In this document: positions 7,512-14,604 of the stretch, one piece after another | Numbering within the stretch: the stretch's first letter is position 1 | Layout: every line of letters starts with the position of its first letter | NCBI RefSeq assembly: GCF_900343145.1 | Contig: NZ_LT996886.1 | Span: forward strand, 1,860,001 to 1,924,000 | Source: Tessaracoccus timonensis | GTDB lineage: Bacteria > Actinomycetota > Actinomycetes > Propionibacteriales > Propionibacteriaceae | Direction of reading: 5' to 3' | DNA: 64,000 bases | Position numbers and translations under genes: made by a program | The notes under the pieces: model-generated | What the model was told of the DNA's origin: nothing | What the model saw: the letters and a program-made list of their open reading frames with translations, nothing else | Database searches by the model: none

Positions 7512-9362
7512 TCACTGCATCAGATGGGTGCGGAATTGGTAGGCGAGGGTTTGCTGGGCCTGTTTCACAACGGCGAACGCTTCACGTAGGTTGCGGCGCT
7601 CAGCGGAGGTGAGGGCGTCGGGTGCGATGCAATTGTCGGGTTGGTCGTCGCGCGTGGCCAGCTCGATGTGGCGGCGCAGGCGGAGTAGCTGCATGAAGCT
7701 GAAGGCATCGGTGAGTTCGGTGGCCTGCTCGGCGGTGAGCTGACCGGCGGCTTGGATGGCCTCGATCCGGGCGAGCGTGGGGGTGGCAGTGATTTCCTGC
7801 GACAGCGCGAGCACCCGAACCAGCTCGATCACGGCGTGGATGCCGCCCGCTTTGATGTCGAGCCGATGCGCATGCTCGCCGGAGCGTTCCACCACGAACC
7901 CTCGGAAGAATCCCAGCGGCGGCTCGCGACGCACCGCCATCGTCGCGAGATGCCCGAGGAACCGTTGCGACGACGCCGCCTGAGGCCAGACGGCAGCCTG
8001 CAGCTCCCTATAGAGGGCCTCGTCGCCGTGCACCGGGTGCATGTCGAAGAAGATCTGCGAGTGCAGCACTGCCTCCGAGGTGGGCTGGGCCACCCAACCC
8101 CGCATCTGCTGCTTCCATTCATTGAGCGGCATGCACCAGCGGGTTGCCATGGTGTCGCCGGGGCATCGAGGGTAGCCGCAGCGCTCCAGCCCCTCGGTGA
8201 CGCGCTCGGTGACGGCGCGGTACCAGGCGAGATCGGTGGCGCCGTCGGCGACGATGATGGCGTGATCCTGATCTGACCCCAGCGCGAGTTCCCGACGCGC
8301 CTGCGAACCGAGACTCACCCAGCACCACGGATGCGGGGCGGTGCCGAGCTCATCTTCGGCGAGTTCGATGAGCCGAGTAGTGGTTGCATCGGCGACGGTG
8401 GTCAACACGACGGAGACCTCGTCGGCCGTTGCGCCTCTGGCAAGGAGTTGCGCGGCAAGTTTCGATCGACGGGCGCTGACGTCGGCGATCCCATCGACGG
8501 TGGTTTGCTTGGAGATATCGCCGACGAGATAGACCGGGTTGGAGGTCTCGAGACGCATGATGTCGCCCGCCGACACCAGCCCCAACACCTCGCCGTCGCG
8601 GATCACAGGCAGATGGTGCACATGCTGTTGCGTCATCACCATGAGCAGCTCGAATGCCTTCGCGTCGGGTGCGACGGTGGCGGGGTGCGTGGTCATGACG
8701 TCGCCGATGGGCTGGCGAACGTCGGTGCCGGTGAGCACGACGCGGGAGCGAAGATCGCGGTCGGTGACGATGCCGCGCAGGCGCTGGTGCTCGTCGGTAA
8801 GGAGTAGCGCGGAGACGCGAGCCGAGGTCATCGTTTGCGCCGCTTCTTGGATGCTGATCGTGGGCGACGCTGTGACGGGCGGCCGGGTGATGAGGTCTTT
8901 TGCGCGCAACTTCACGATGGGGGAGACGCCGGCGTGCAGGGCCTCCGTGGCGCGGCGTAGTCGGCCTCGTTGGCGCGGGGTGAAGTGGTCGGCCACCTGC
9001 TGATGGGATTGGAATAGCTCGACGAATCGCTCGCCGGGCAGGATCAGCGCCAGGGTGTCTTCGATGGCTGTGGCGGTGTACGCCGACGGTTGCTGCCCAC
9101 CCATCACTGACAATGAGCCGAATGTATCGCCTGGGGCATTGCGGTCGATGAGGAGCCCGTCGCGGTCGGTGAGGTCGACGGCGCCGGAGCGGATCATAAA
9201 CAGGCCCGGAGCCACCGCGCCAAAGGCGAGCAGGACGCTGTCGCGTCGGAAGTACTGCATGTGCATGCTGCGCGCCAGCTTGGCGCGGTCGGCGTCGGGG
9301 AGCGCGTCGAACGGGGCGTGCTGGGCGAGGAAGTCGACCACCTCAAAGACTTCGATGTCCAT
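7512..9362 (-). CDS. cNMP-binding / CBS-pair / DUF294 nucleotidyltransferase-like signalling protein
   Basis: 616 residues from the ATG at 9362; an ATG at 9371 is an alternative. Domains in order: cyclic-nucleotide-binding-like fold (~1-125), two CBS motifs (~150-290, for example ARVSALLLTDEHQRLRGI), a GlnD-type nucleotidyltransferase DUF294 (~310-460, with GSQARRELALGSDQDHAI), and the helical DUF294_C domain (~470-610). The architecture resembles GlnD-like sensors that read nucleotides; the transferred group and target are unknown. An upstream extension of the frame to 9497 would run into a divergent gene and has a low-complexity Arg/Ser composition, so it was not used. An exonuclease gene follows directly. 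Confidence 0.87.
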   Translation of the reverse strand: MDIEVFEVVDFLAQHAPFDALPDADRAKLARSMHMQYFRRDSVLLAFGAVAPGLFMIRSGAVDLTDRDGLLIDRNAPGDTFGSLSVMGGQQPSAYTATAIEDTLALILPGERFVELFQSHQQVADHFTPRQRGRLRRATEALHAGVSPIVKLRAKDLITRPPVTASPTISIQEAAQTMTSARVSALLLTDEHQRLRGIVTDRDLRSRVVLTGTDVRQPIGDVMTTHPATVAPDAKAFELLMVMTQQHVHHLPVIRDGEVLGLVSAGDIMRLETSNPVYLVGDISKQTTVDGIADVSARRSKLAAQLLARGATADEVSVVLTTVADATTTRLIELAEDELGTAPHPWCWVSLGSQARRELALGSDQDHAIIVADGATDLAWYRAVTERVTEGLERCGYPRCPGDTMATRWCMPLNEWKQQMRGWVAQPTSEAVLHSQIFFDMHPVHGDEALYRELQAAVWPQAASSQRFLGHLATMAVRREPPLGFFRGFVVERSGEHAHRLDIKAGGIHAVIELVRVLALSQEITATPTLARIEAIQAAGQLTAEQATELTDAFSFMQLLRLRRHIELATRDDQPDNCIAPDALTSAERRNLREAFAVVKQAQQTLAYQFRTHLMQ

Positions 9363-9483
9363 AGACACCATGGTGGCCGACCGGCGGCAACCGTAGGGTT
9401 TGTTTCGCGGAAATGGGGTGGTGGCGCAGTTCGACGACCGACGGCGGCACGTCGCGAGCGCTGCCCGTGCGGCGTTCTTCGGG

Positions 9484-9489
9484 TACGAT
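9484..9489 (+). promoter_or_regulatory. -10 hexamer of leaderless small membrane protein gene
   Basis: TACGAT ends 6 nt before the ATG at 9496, the spacing at which transcription starts on the A of the start codon. No Shine-Dalgarno sequence is present. Confidence 0.55.
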
Positions 9490-9495
9490 GCAGCC

Positions 9496-9645
9496 ATGAT
9501 CCTCCTCGAAGCTCTTCCCGGTTGGCCTGAAGCCGAGCCGTTGTCCGCGCTGTTCTACTGGATGCTGCTCGTGATCGGGCCGCTGGCATTCGGAGCGCTC
9601 ATCACGCTGCTCGTGTTCGCCAAAGACTGGGGCAAATCGGAGTAA
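9496..9645 (+). CDS. Small single-pass membrane protein (49 aa), unknown function
   Basis: A 49-residue frame starts at the ATG at 9496. It has a short acidic N-terminus, one strongly hydrophobic helix (about residues 19-43, FYWMLLVIGPLAFGALITLL) and a charged C-terminus KDWGKSE. It is preceded at leaderless distance by a TACGAT box and followed by a strong hairpin terminator, which argues that it is a real transcription unit. It is divergent from the DUF294 operon. I do not recognise the family; a subunit or regulator of a transporter is possible. Confidence 0.6.
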   Translation: MILLEALPGWPEAEPLSALFYWMLLVIGPLAFGALITLLVFAKDWGKSE

Positions 9646-9649
9646 CCCA

Positions 9650-9680
9650 CATGGCCCAGGGCGATGTGCCCCGGGCCATG
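9650..9680. terminator. Hairpin between small membrane protein and pepN
   Basis: CATGGCCC at 9650 and GGGCCATG ending at 9680 form a long stem with an inner GGG/CCC pairing. It separates two convergent genes and could serve both strands. Confidence 0.7.
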
Positions 9681-9699
9681 TAGTTCAGCGTTTCGTCAC

Positions 9700-12252
9700 T
9701 CAGCGCTTGCTGGTCTCCTGCGCGCGCAACGCGCGCCTCGCGTCGTCGAGCTGTTCCAACACCAGACGCAGCACCTGCTGCGCGGGCTGGTGCTCATCAA
9801 CCCACTGCTGAATGCGGTCGATGACCTCCTGGGTGGCGACCGGCGTCGGGAACAACCACCTCACCGCGGCAGCGATGGCCGCATAGCCGCGCTTCTCCCA
9901 CGATCCAGTACGGTTCGACACCGCGCCCAACAGCTCGAGGTATTGGTCGGTGTAATCGATGTCCTGACCGTACTGCCAGAATCCAGCGCACACCTGACGG
10001 TGCGTCTCGTTCGGGATGTCCGGTTCCTCGGTGGCGCGCTTCCAAGCGAGCTCCTTCTCATCCGCGCTCGGCAGCGCAGCGCGCGCGCCGGCGGCCTGCT
10101 CGGCGCCGGCGGAGGTGTCGTCGTGCTCCGCCTTCTCGCGCTCGATCTCGTCGGCGGAAATCTTGCCGAGGCTGGCCAGCGACTTCACAATCGCCCAGCG
10201 CATCGCCGTGTCGATCTTGAGCCCTGCGGGCACCTCTTCGCCGGCGAGCCAGCCTTCGACCAGGGCGACGGCCTCGTCGGAGTTAGAGCTCGCGATCAGC
10301 GCCTTCGCGAACAGCACCTGCTTGTCAGAGCCCGGTTCACTGTCGCGCAGCAGGTGGGCGAGGCCTGCGACGAGGTGCCTGTTGAGGTCGTCGCGCAGCT
10401 CCGGTGCGGTGTACGCCGACGCGGCGGTGCGTGCCTGGTTGAGCAGCGTCGATGTGGCTGCCATGTCCGTCTCCACGGGGAGCCCTGCGAGCACCAGGTT
10501 GATGTAGTCGCGCGAGGGTAACTCACCGTCGCGAGTCATATCCCACAACGCGGTCCAGCTGACGGCGCGCGCCAGCGGATCGCTCAGCGGTGTGCGCAGC
10601 GCTTCAAGCGTGGCCTCGTCGAGGCGCACCTTCGCGAACGTGAGGTCGCCGTCGTTGACGAGCACCACCTCTTCGCGCGGCTTGCCGACCAGCGCCTCCA
10701 CAGGGGTGCGCTCGTCGCGGACATCAACCTCGACGTACTCCTTGCGCTCATCGCCGGAATACAGGCCGATGCCGACGCGGTGCGTGCGCAGCGTCGGCCA
10801 CTGCTCGGGAGCGCTCTGCACGATCTCGAAACGGGTGAAGCGGCCCTCGTCGTCGACGTCGAAATCGGCGCGCAGGGTGTTGACGCCCGACGTTTCGAGC
10901 CACTGCGAGGTGAACCAGGAGAGGTCCTTGCCGGAGGCGGTTTCGAGCTCGGTGAGGAGGTCGCCCAGCACCGTATTGCCGTAGGCGTGCTTCTTGAAGT
11001 ACTCGCTCACGCCGGCGATGAACGCGTCCTGGCCGACGAAGCTGACGAGCAGTTTCAACACCGACGCACCCTTAGCGTAGGTGATGCCGTCGAAGTTCTG
11101 CTCCACCTTCTCGATATCGGAAGAATCGGAGGCGATGGGGTGCGTGGTGGGGTACTGATCCTGACGGTAGGCCCAAGCCTTGCGCTCGTTGGAGAACGTC
11201 ACCCACGGGTTGGAGTCGCCGCCGTAGCGCTTCTGGATCTCCACCTGCGCGAAGTGCGACGCCCACTCAGCGAACGACTCGTTCAGCCACAGGTCATCCC
11301 ACCACTGCATCGTGACGAGATCGCCGAACCACATGTGGGCGAGCTCGTGGAGGATCGTGTTGTCGCGCGACTCCATCTCGCGGGCTGTCACCCGCGAACG
11401 GTAGAGGTACTCGTCGCGGAACGTGATGCAGCCGGCGTTCTCCATGGCGCCGAAGTTGTACTCGGGCACGAAGATCTGGTCGTAGGTGCCGAACGCGTAG
11501 GGGACGCCGAAGGTCTCCTCGAACACCTCGAACCCGCGCTGCGTGGTTTCCAGGATGCGTTCGTGGTCGAGGTACTGAGCCAGCGACTGGCGGCAGGCCA
11601 CCTGTGCGGGCACCTCGCCGGCCGCCGACTGGATGGTGGAGGGCACGACGTGGTACTCGCCGGCCACCACTGCGGTGATGTAGGTAGACAGCGGCTTCGT
11701 CGGCTCGTGCGTCCAGCGCGAGAACCCGTCGCCGATCTCCTCGGGCTGCGCCGCAGCGGCGTTGCCGAAAACCCGCCAGTGCGACGGGGCGTCGACGGTG
11801 AGCTGGAACGTCGCCTTCTGGTCGGGCTGCTCGAAGTTGGCGTAGACGCGGCGGGCGTCGGGCGCCTCGAACTGCGAGTAGAGATAGACGCGGTTGTCGG
11901 AGGGGTCGACGAAGCGGTGCAGGCCCTCGCCGGAACGCGAATACCGCATGACGGAGGTGACCTTCAGCACATGCTCACCCGCGCTGACGCTGAGCGGGAG
12001 GCGGTAGCCGTCGAAGCGAGAGGTATCGACGTCCGTGCCGTCGAGCGTGGCCTGGCGCACCTCGTCGCCGATGAGGTCGATGTGGAGCTCACCGTCCTTC
12101 GAATCAAACGAGAAGGTCGTGTGGGTGATGAACTGACGCTCGGCGTCGGCGACGTCGCGCCCGGTGAGGTCGATGTGTACCTCGTAGGAACGTGCGGTGG
12201 CCAGCTCTGAGCGTGCGCGAGCCTCGTCGCGGGTGATATTGGCTGTGGACAT
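9700..12252 (-). CDS. pepN: Aminopeptidase N, M1 family zinc metallopeptidase
   Basis: 850 residues. The M1 exopeptidase motif GAMENAG spans residues 268-274, and the zinc motif HELAH 302-306 is followed by the third ligand Glu in NESFAEW. The C-terminal half is the ERAP1-like helical domain. It removes N-terminal residues from peptides in the cytosol, downstream of the Clp and tricorn-type proteases also coded here. The start chosen is the ATG at 12252: TAGGCT lies 7 nt upstream and the protein begins as other actinobacterial PepN do (MSTANITRDEARARS). The frame stays open about 450 bp further but overlaps rpiB. Confidence 0.95.
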   Translation of the reverse strand: MSTANITRDEARARSELATARSYEVHIDLTGRDVADAERQFITHTTFSFDSKDGELHIDLIGDEVRQATLDGTDVDTSRFDGYRLPLSVSAGEHVLKVTSVMRYSRSGEGLHRFVDPSDNRVYLYSQFEAPDARRVYANFEQPDQKATFQLTVDAPSHWRVFGNAAAAQPEEIGDGFSRWTHEPTKPLSTYITAVVAGEYHVVPSTIQSAAGEVPAQVACRQSLAQYLDHERILETTQRGFEVFEETFGVPYAFGTYDQIFVPEYNFGAMENAGCITFRDEYLYRSRVTAREMESRDNTILHELAHMWFGDLVTMQWWDDLWLNESFAEWASHFAQVEIQKRYGGDSNPWVTFSNERKAWAYRQDQYPTTHPIASDSSDIEKVEQNFDGITYAKGASVLKLLVSFVGQDAFIAGVSEYFKKHAYGNTVLGDLLTELETASGKDLSWFTSQWLETSGVNTLRADFDVDDEGRFTRFEIVQSAPEQWPTLRTHRVGIGLYSGDERKEYVEVDVRDERTPVEALVGKPREEVVLVNDGDLTFAKVRLDEATLEALRTPLSDPLARAVSWTALWDMTRDGELPSRDYINLVLAGLPVETDMAATSTLLNQARTAASAYTAPELRDDLNRHLVAGLAHLLRDSEPGSDKQVLFAKALIASSNSDEAVALVEGWLAGEEVPAGLKIDTAMRWAIVKSLASLGKISADEIEREKAEHDDTSAGAEQAAGARAALPSADEKELAWKRATEEPDIPNETHRQVCAGFWQYGQDIDYTDQYLELLGAVSNRTGSWEKRGYAAIAAAVRWLFPTPVATQEVIDRIQQWVDEHQPAQQVLRLVLEQLDDARRALRAQETSKR

Positions 12253-12259
12253 GAGGGCC

Positions 12260-12265
12260 AGCCTA
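12260..12265 (-). promoter_or_regulatory. -10 hexamer of leaderless pepN
   Basis: TAGGCT on the minus strand, 7 nt from the pepN ATG at 12252, with no ribosome binding site. Confidence 0.55.
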
Positions 12266-12303
12266 GTGCAGTTGGCATAGTTCGGGCATGCCATAGTTAA
12301 GCC

Positions 12304-12744
12304 ATGCGCGTACATATTGCTACAGACCATGCTGCGTTCGAGATGAAAAACTACCTCGCCGGGCGTCTGCGAGACGCGGGGTACGAGGTGGTCGACCACG
12401 GTGCCACCACCTACGACCCCCTCGACGATTACCCCACCTTCATCTTTCCCTGCGCCGAAGCGGTGGCTGCTTCCGGTGAGCTTGGCATCGTGCTGGGCGG
12501 CTCCGGAAACGGTGAGCAAATCGCGGCTAACAAGGTGAAAGGCGTGCGCGCGGCGCTCGCGTACAGCCCTGAGATTGCCCGGCTCTCGCGTGAGCACAAC
12601 AACGCCAACGTGCTGTCCATCGGCGGGCGCTTCCACGAGGAGGAAGACGCCTGGCAGATAGTGCGAGCCTTTCTCGAAACCCCGTTCTCCCGTGACGAAC
12701 GCCACCAGCGGCGCATCGACGCCATCGGGGCATACGAAGCCTGA
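12304..12744 (+). CDS. rpiB: Ribose-5-phosphate isomerase B (RpiB/LacAB family)
   Basis: 146 residues. It opens with VHIATDHAAFEMK, has the family loop GIVLGGSGNGEQIAANK near residue 62, the segment AYSPEIARLSREHNNANVLSIGGR, and a C-terminal helix. Length and motifs match actinobacterial RpiB, which interconverts ribose-5-phosphate and ribulose-5-phosphate in the pentose phosphate pathway. It is divergent from pepN (51 bp apart). A CATAGT box 6 nt before the ATG suggests a leaderless transcript. A 24 bp-arm hairpin begins 4 nt after its stop. Confidence 0.93.
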   Translation: MRVHIATDHAAFEMKNYLAGRLRDAGYEVVDHGATTYDPLDDYPTFIFPCAEAVAASGELGIVLGGSGNGEQIAANKVKGVRAALAYSPEIARLSREHNNANVLSIGGRFHEEEDAWQIVRAFLETPFSRDERHQRRIDAIGAYEA

Positions 12745-12747
12745 GCT

Positions 12748-12822
12748 AACCCGATATCCACATTCGTTTGCTGAAATCGGCTTTTTTGGGCCGTGTTCGC
12801 AAACGCGTGTGGATATCGGGTT
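12748..12822. repeat. Long two-tier hairpin, family 1 copy A
   Basis: The 24 nt arm at 12748-12771 (AACCCGATATCCACATTCGT...) pairs with 12799-12822 with two non-Watson-Crick positions. The 27 nt between them holds a smaller hairpin, CGGC, a T-rich loop, GCCG. The same arm sequence occurs at 22512-22592. It lies between rpiB and the nei-like gene on the same strand. It may act as a terminator, but it is much longer than those at 29258 or 35360. Confidence 0.8.
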
Positions 12823-12839
12823 GGTTGCTCGAAGTAACC

Positions 12840-13661
12840 ATGCCTGAAGGTCACGTCATACACCGCTTGGCGCGCGAGTTCACCGATGTGTTCGGCGGCC
12901 GCGAGGTGCGCGTTAGCTCTCCGCAGGGGCGGTTCGCCGTCGAGGCCGCTGCCCTCGACGGGGCCGAGCTCATCCGCGCCGAAGCGGTGGGCAAGCACTT
13001 GTTCCTGCAGTTCGACGTGCCCGGGCCGCAGTACGTGCACATTCATCTGGGGCTCATCGGCAAGCTGCGACTGCATCCCATCGCGCCGCCGCAGGGTGTG
13101 GTGCGGCTGCGCATCTCCGACGGCACCACCGCCGCGGACCTCCACGGGCCGCAGTGGTGCCGGCTCGTCGACGAGGAACAGTACCTGGGGGTGCTGGCGT
13201 CGTCGGGCCCTGACCCCATCCGCGACGACGCAAACCCCGAAGTCGGCTTTGCTCGGCTGCGCCGTTCGGGGAAGTCGCTCGCGGCGCTGCTGATGGATCA
13301 GCGGATTGCGGCGGGTGTCGGGAACATCTTTCGTGCGGAAGTGCTGTTTCGCCTGGGGCTCACGCCGACGACGCCGGGGCGCGAGGTGCCTCGTCGGACG
13401 TGGGATGCGGTGTGGGCAGATCTCGTGGAGTTGATGCGGGCGGCGGTGGTCGTCGGGCGGATCGACACGGTGCGGCCCGAGCACTCGCCCGAGGCACAGG
13501 AGCGGGCGCCACGAGTGGATGCGCATGGGGGCGAGGTGTACGTCTACCGTCGCGCCGGTCAGCCGTGTTTGGTGTGCGGCACCGAGGTGCGCACCCGGGT
13601 GCTCGAGGGCCGCAATCTGTACTGGTGCCCGTGCTGCCAGCGTCGCAAGACCCCTCGGTGA
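12840..13661 (+). CDS. nei: Endonuclease VIII-like DNA glycosylase (Fpg/Nei family)
   Basis: 273 residues starting MPEGHVIHR: Pro2 is the catalytic nucleophile and Glu3 the acid, and PEGH is typical of the Nei rather than MutM branch. A helix-two-turn-helix segment (AAGVGNIFRAEVLF) and a C-terminal zinc finger (C243, C246 and a CPCC pair) complete the fold. It excises oxidised pyrimidines and cleaves the strand at the lesion. The frame extends upstream to 12768 through the hairpin, but MPEG at 12840 is the only start that exposes Pro2. A true MutM is coded at 56336, so the two enzymes probably divide lesions. Confidence 0.92.
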   Translation: MPEGHVIHRLAREFTDVFGGREVRVSSPQGRFAVEAAALDGAELIRAEAVGKHLFLQFDVPGPQYVHIHLGLIGKLRLHPIAPPQGVVRLRISDGTTAADLHGPQWCRLVDEEQYLGVLASSGPDPIRDDANPEVGFARLRRSGKSLAALLMDQRIAAGVGNIFRAEVLFRLGLTPTTPGREVPRRTWDAVWADLVELMRAAVVVGRIDTVRPEHSPEAQERAPRVDAHGGEVYVYRRAGQPCLVCGTEVRTRVLEGRNLYWCPCCQRRKTPR

Positions 13662-13715
13662 CCGGCACGGGCGCCGACCCGTCGTCGCTGCTCTTCCGCC
13701 CGCCCGGGCAGACGT

Positions 13716-13818
13716 AACCTGTGCGGCTCTGTCCCGGCATATGTGTCACTTGCCCCGCCGCGACGAGGCGTCGTCGGGAGGCAGGTGACACTTGATCCGC
13801 AAGTGAGCCGCACAGGTT
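13716..13818. repeat. Nested long hairpin downstream of nei
   Basis: The outer arms 13716-13729 and 13805-13818 pair perfectly over 14 bp. Inside, 13744-13754 (TGTCACTTGCC) pairs with 13780-13790 with one mismatch, and CGACGA/TCGTCG caps the structure. It shares its architecture, not its sequence, with the hairpins at 12748 and 22512. It occupies most of the 238 bp gap before the HAD gene and may terminate nei. Confidence 0.72.
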
Positions 13819-13887
13819 GCACCTGCCTGGGCGACGGGCACCGCGCCGGCGGGACGACGACCCGGTCGCGTTGCAGAAAGGAGCCAC

Positions 13888-13893
13888 TAGGCT
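13888..13893 (+). promoter_or_regulatory. -10 hexamer of leaderless HAD/GH65 operon
   Basis: TAGGCT ends 6 nt before the ATG at 13900. An AAAGGAG at 13877-13883 lies too far upstream of the start codon to act as a ribosome binding site. Confidence 0.5.
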
Positions 13894-13899
13894 GGCGGT

Positions 13900-14604
13900 A
13901 TGGATTGGAGCGCACACGAAGCTGCACTGTTCGACCTCGACGGGGTCATCACCCCCACCGCTGAGATTCACATGCAAGCGTGGAGCGAAATGTTCAACGC
14001 ATTCCTCGACGCCGACCAGCCCCGATATACCGACGACGACTACTTCCGCTTCGTGGATGGCAAGCCCCGCTACGACGGGGTCCGCGACTTCCTCGCCTCA
14101 CGCGGCATCATCCTTCCCGACGGCGACCCCACCGACGAGCCCGACGCGCGCACGGTCTGCGGCTTGGGGAACCGCAAGAACGAGCAGTTCAACCTCATCA
14201 TCGAACGCGACGGCATCGCCCCGTACCCCGGCTCCAAGCGGCTCATCGAAACTCTGGCCGAGCAGGGCCTCAAGCTGGCAGTCGTGTCCAGCTCGAAGAA
14301 CGCCCCGGCCGTGCTGCGGGCCGCGAAGATGGACCACCTCTTCGAGGTGATCGTCGACGGTAACGTCGCCGTCCGCGAGCACATCCCAGGCAAACCGGCC
14401 CCCGACATGTTCCGGCGCGCCGCCGAGCTCCTGCAGGCCGACGAGCGTCGCTGCGTCGTGCTCGAAGACGCCATCTCCGGCGTGCAAGCGGGCGTGGCGG
14501 GCGACTTCGCGCTCGTCATCGGCGTCGACCGCGGAGTCGGCCCCGACGAGTTGCGCAAGGCCGGCGCTGACATCGTCGTGGAAGATCTTGAGGAGCTGCT
14601 GTGA
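13900..14604 (+). CDS. HAD family beta-phosphoglucomutase-like phosphatase/mutase
   Basis: 234 residues. HAD motif I is FDLDGVIT (nucleophile D11, acid/base D13), followed by a helical cap, motif II VVSSSKN, motif III around GKPAPDMF and motif IV LEDAISGVQAG. These match beta-phosphoglucomutase-type enzymes. Its stop overlaps the GTG of the GH65 phosphorylase (GTGA), so the two are translationally coupled. The expected route: GH65 releases beta-glucose-1-phosphate from a disaccharide and this enzyme converts it to glucose-6-phosphate. In some actinobacteria the HAD partner is annotated trehalose-6-phosphate phosphatase-like, so the mutase role is inferred from context. Confidence 0.87.
   Translation: MDWSAHEAALFDLDGVITPTAEIHMQAWSEMFNAFLDADQPRYTDDDYFRFVDGKPRYDGVRDFLASRGIILPDGDPTDEPDARTVCGLGNRKNEQFNLIIERDGIAPYPGSKRLIETLAEQGLKLAVVSSSKNAPAVLRAAKMDHLFEVIVDGNVAVREHIPGKPAPDMFRRAAELLQADERRCVVLEDAISGVQAGVAGDFALVIGVDRGVGPDELRKAGADIVVEDLEELL

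Noticed and set aside
9363-9497. N-terminal extension of the DUF294 protein by 45 codons
   Set aside because: The extension is rich in Arg, Ser and Ala, does not resemble the cNMP-binding fold and would run into the divergent small gene and its promoter.
12253-12705. Longer pepN frame overlapping rpiB
   Set aside because: The M1 family N-terminus begins at MSTANI (12252), which also has a -10 box at leaderless distance; the extension is antisense to rpiB.
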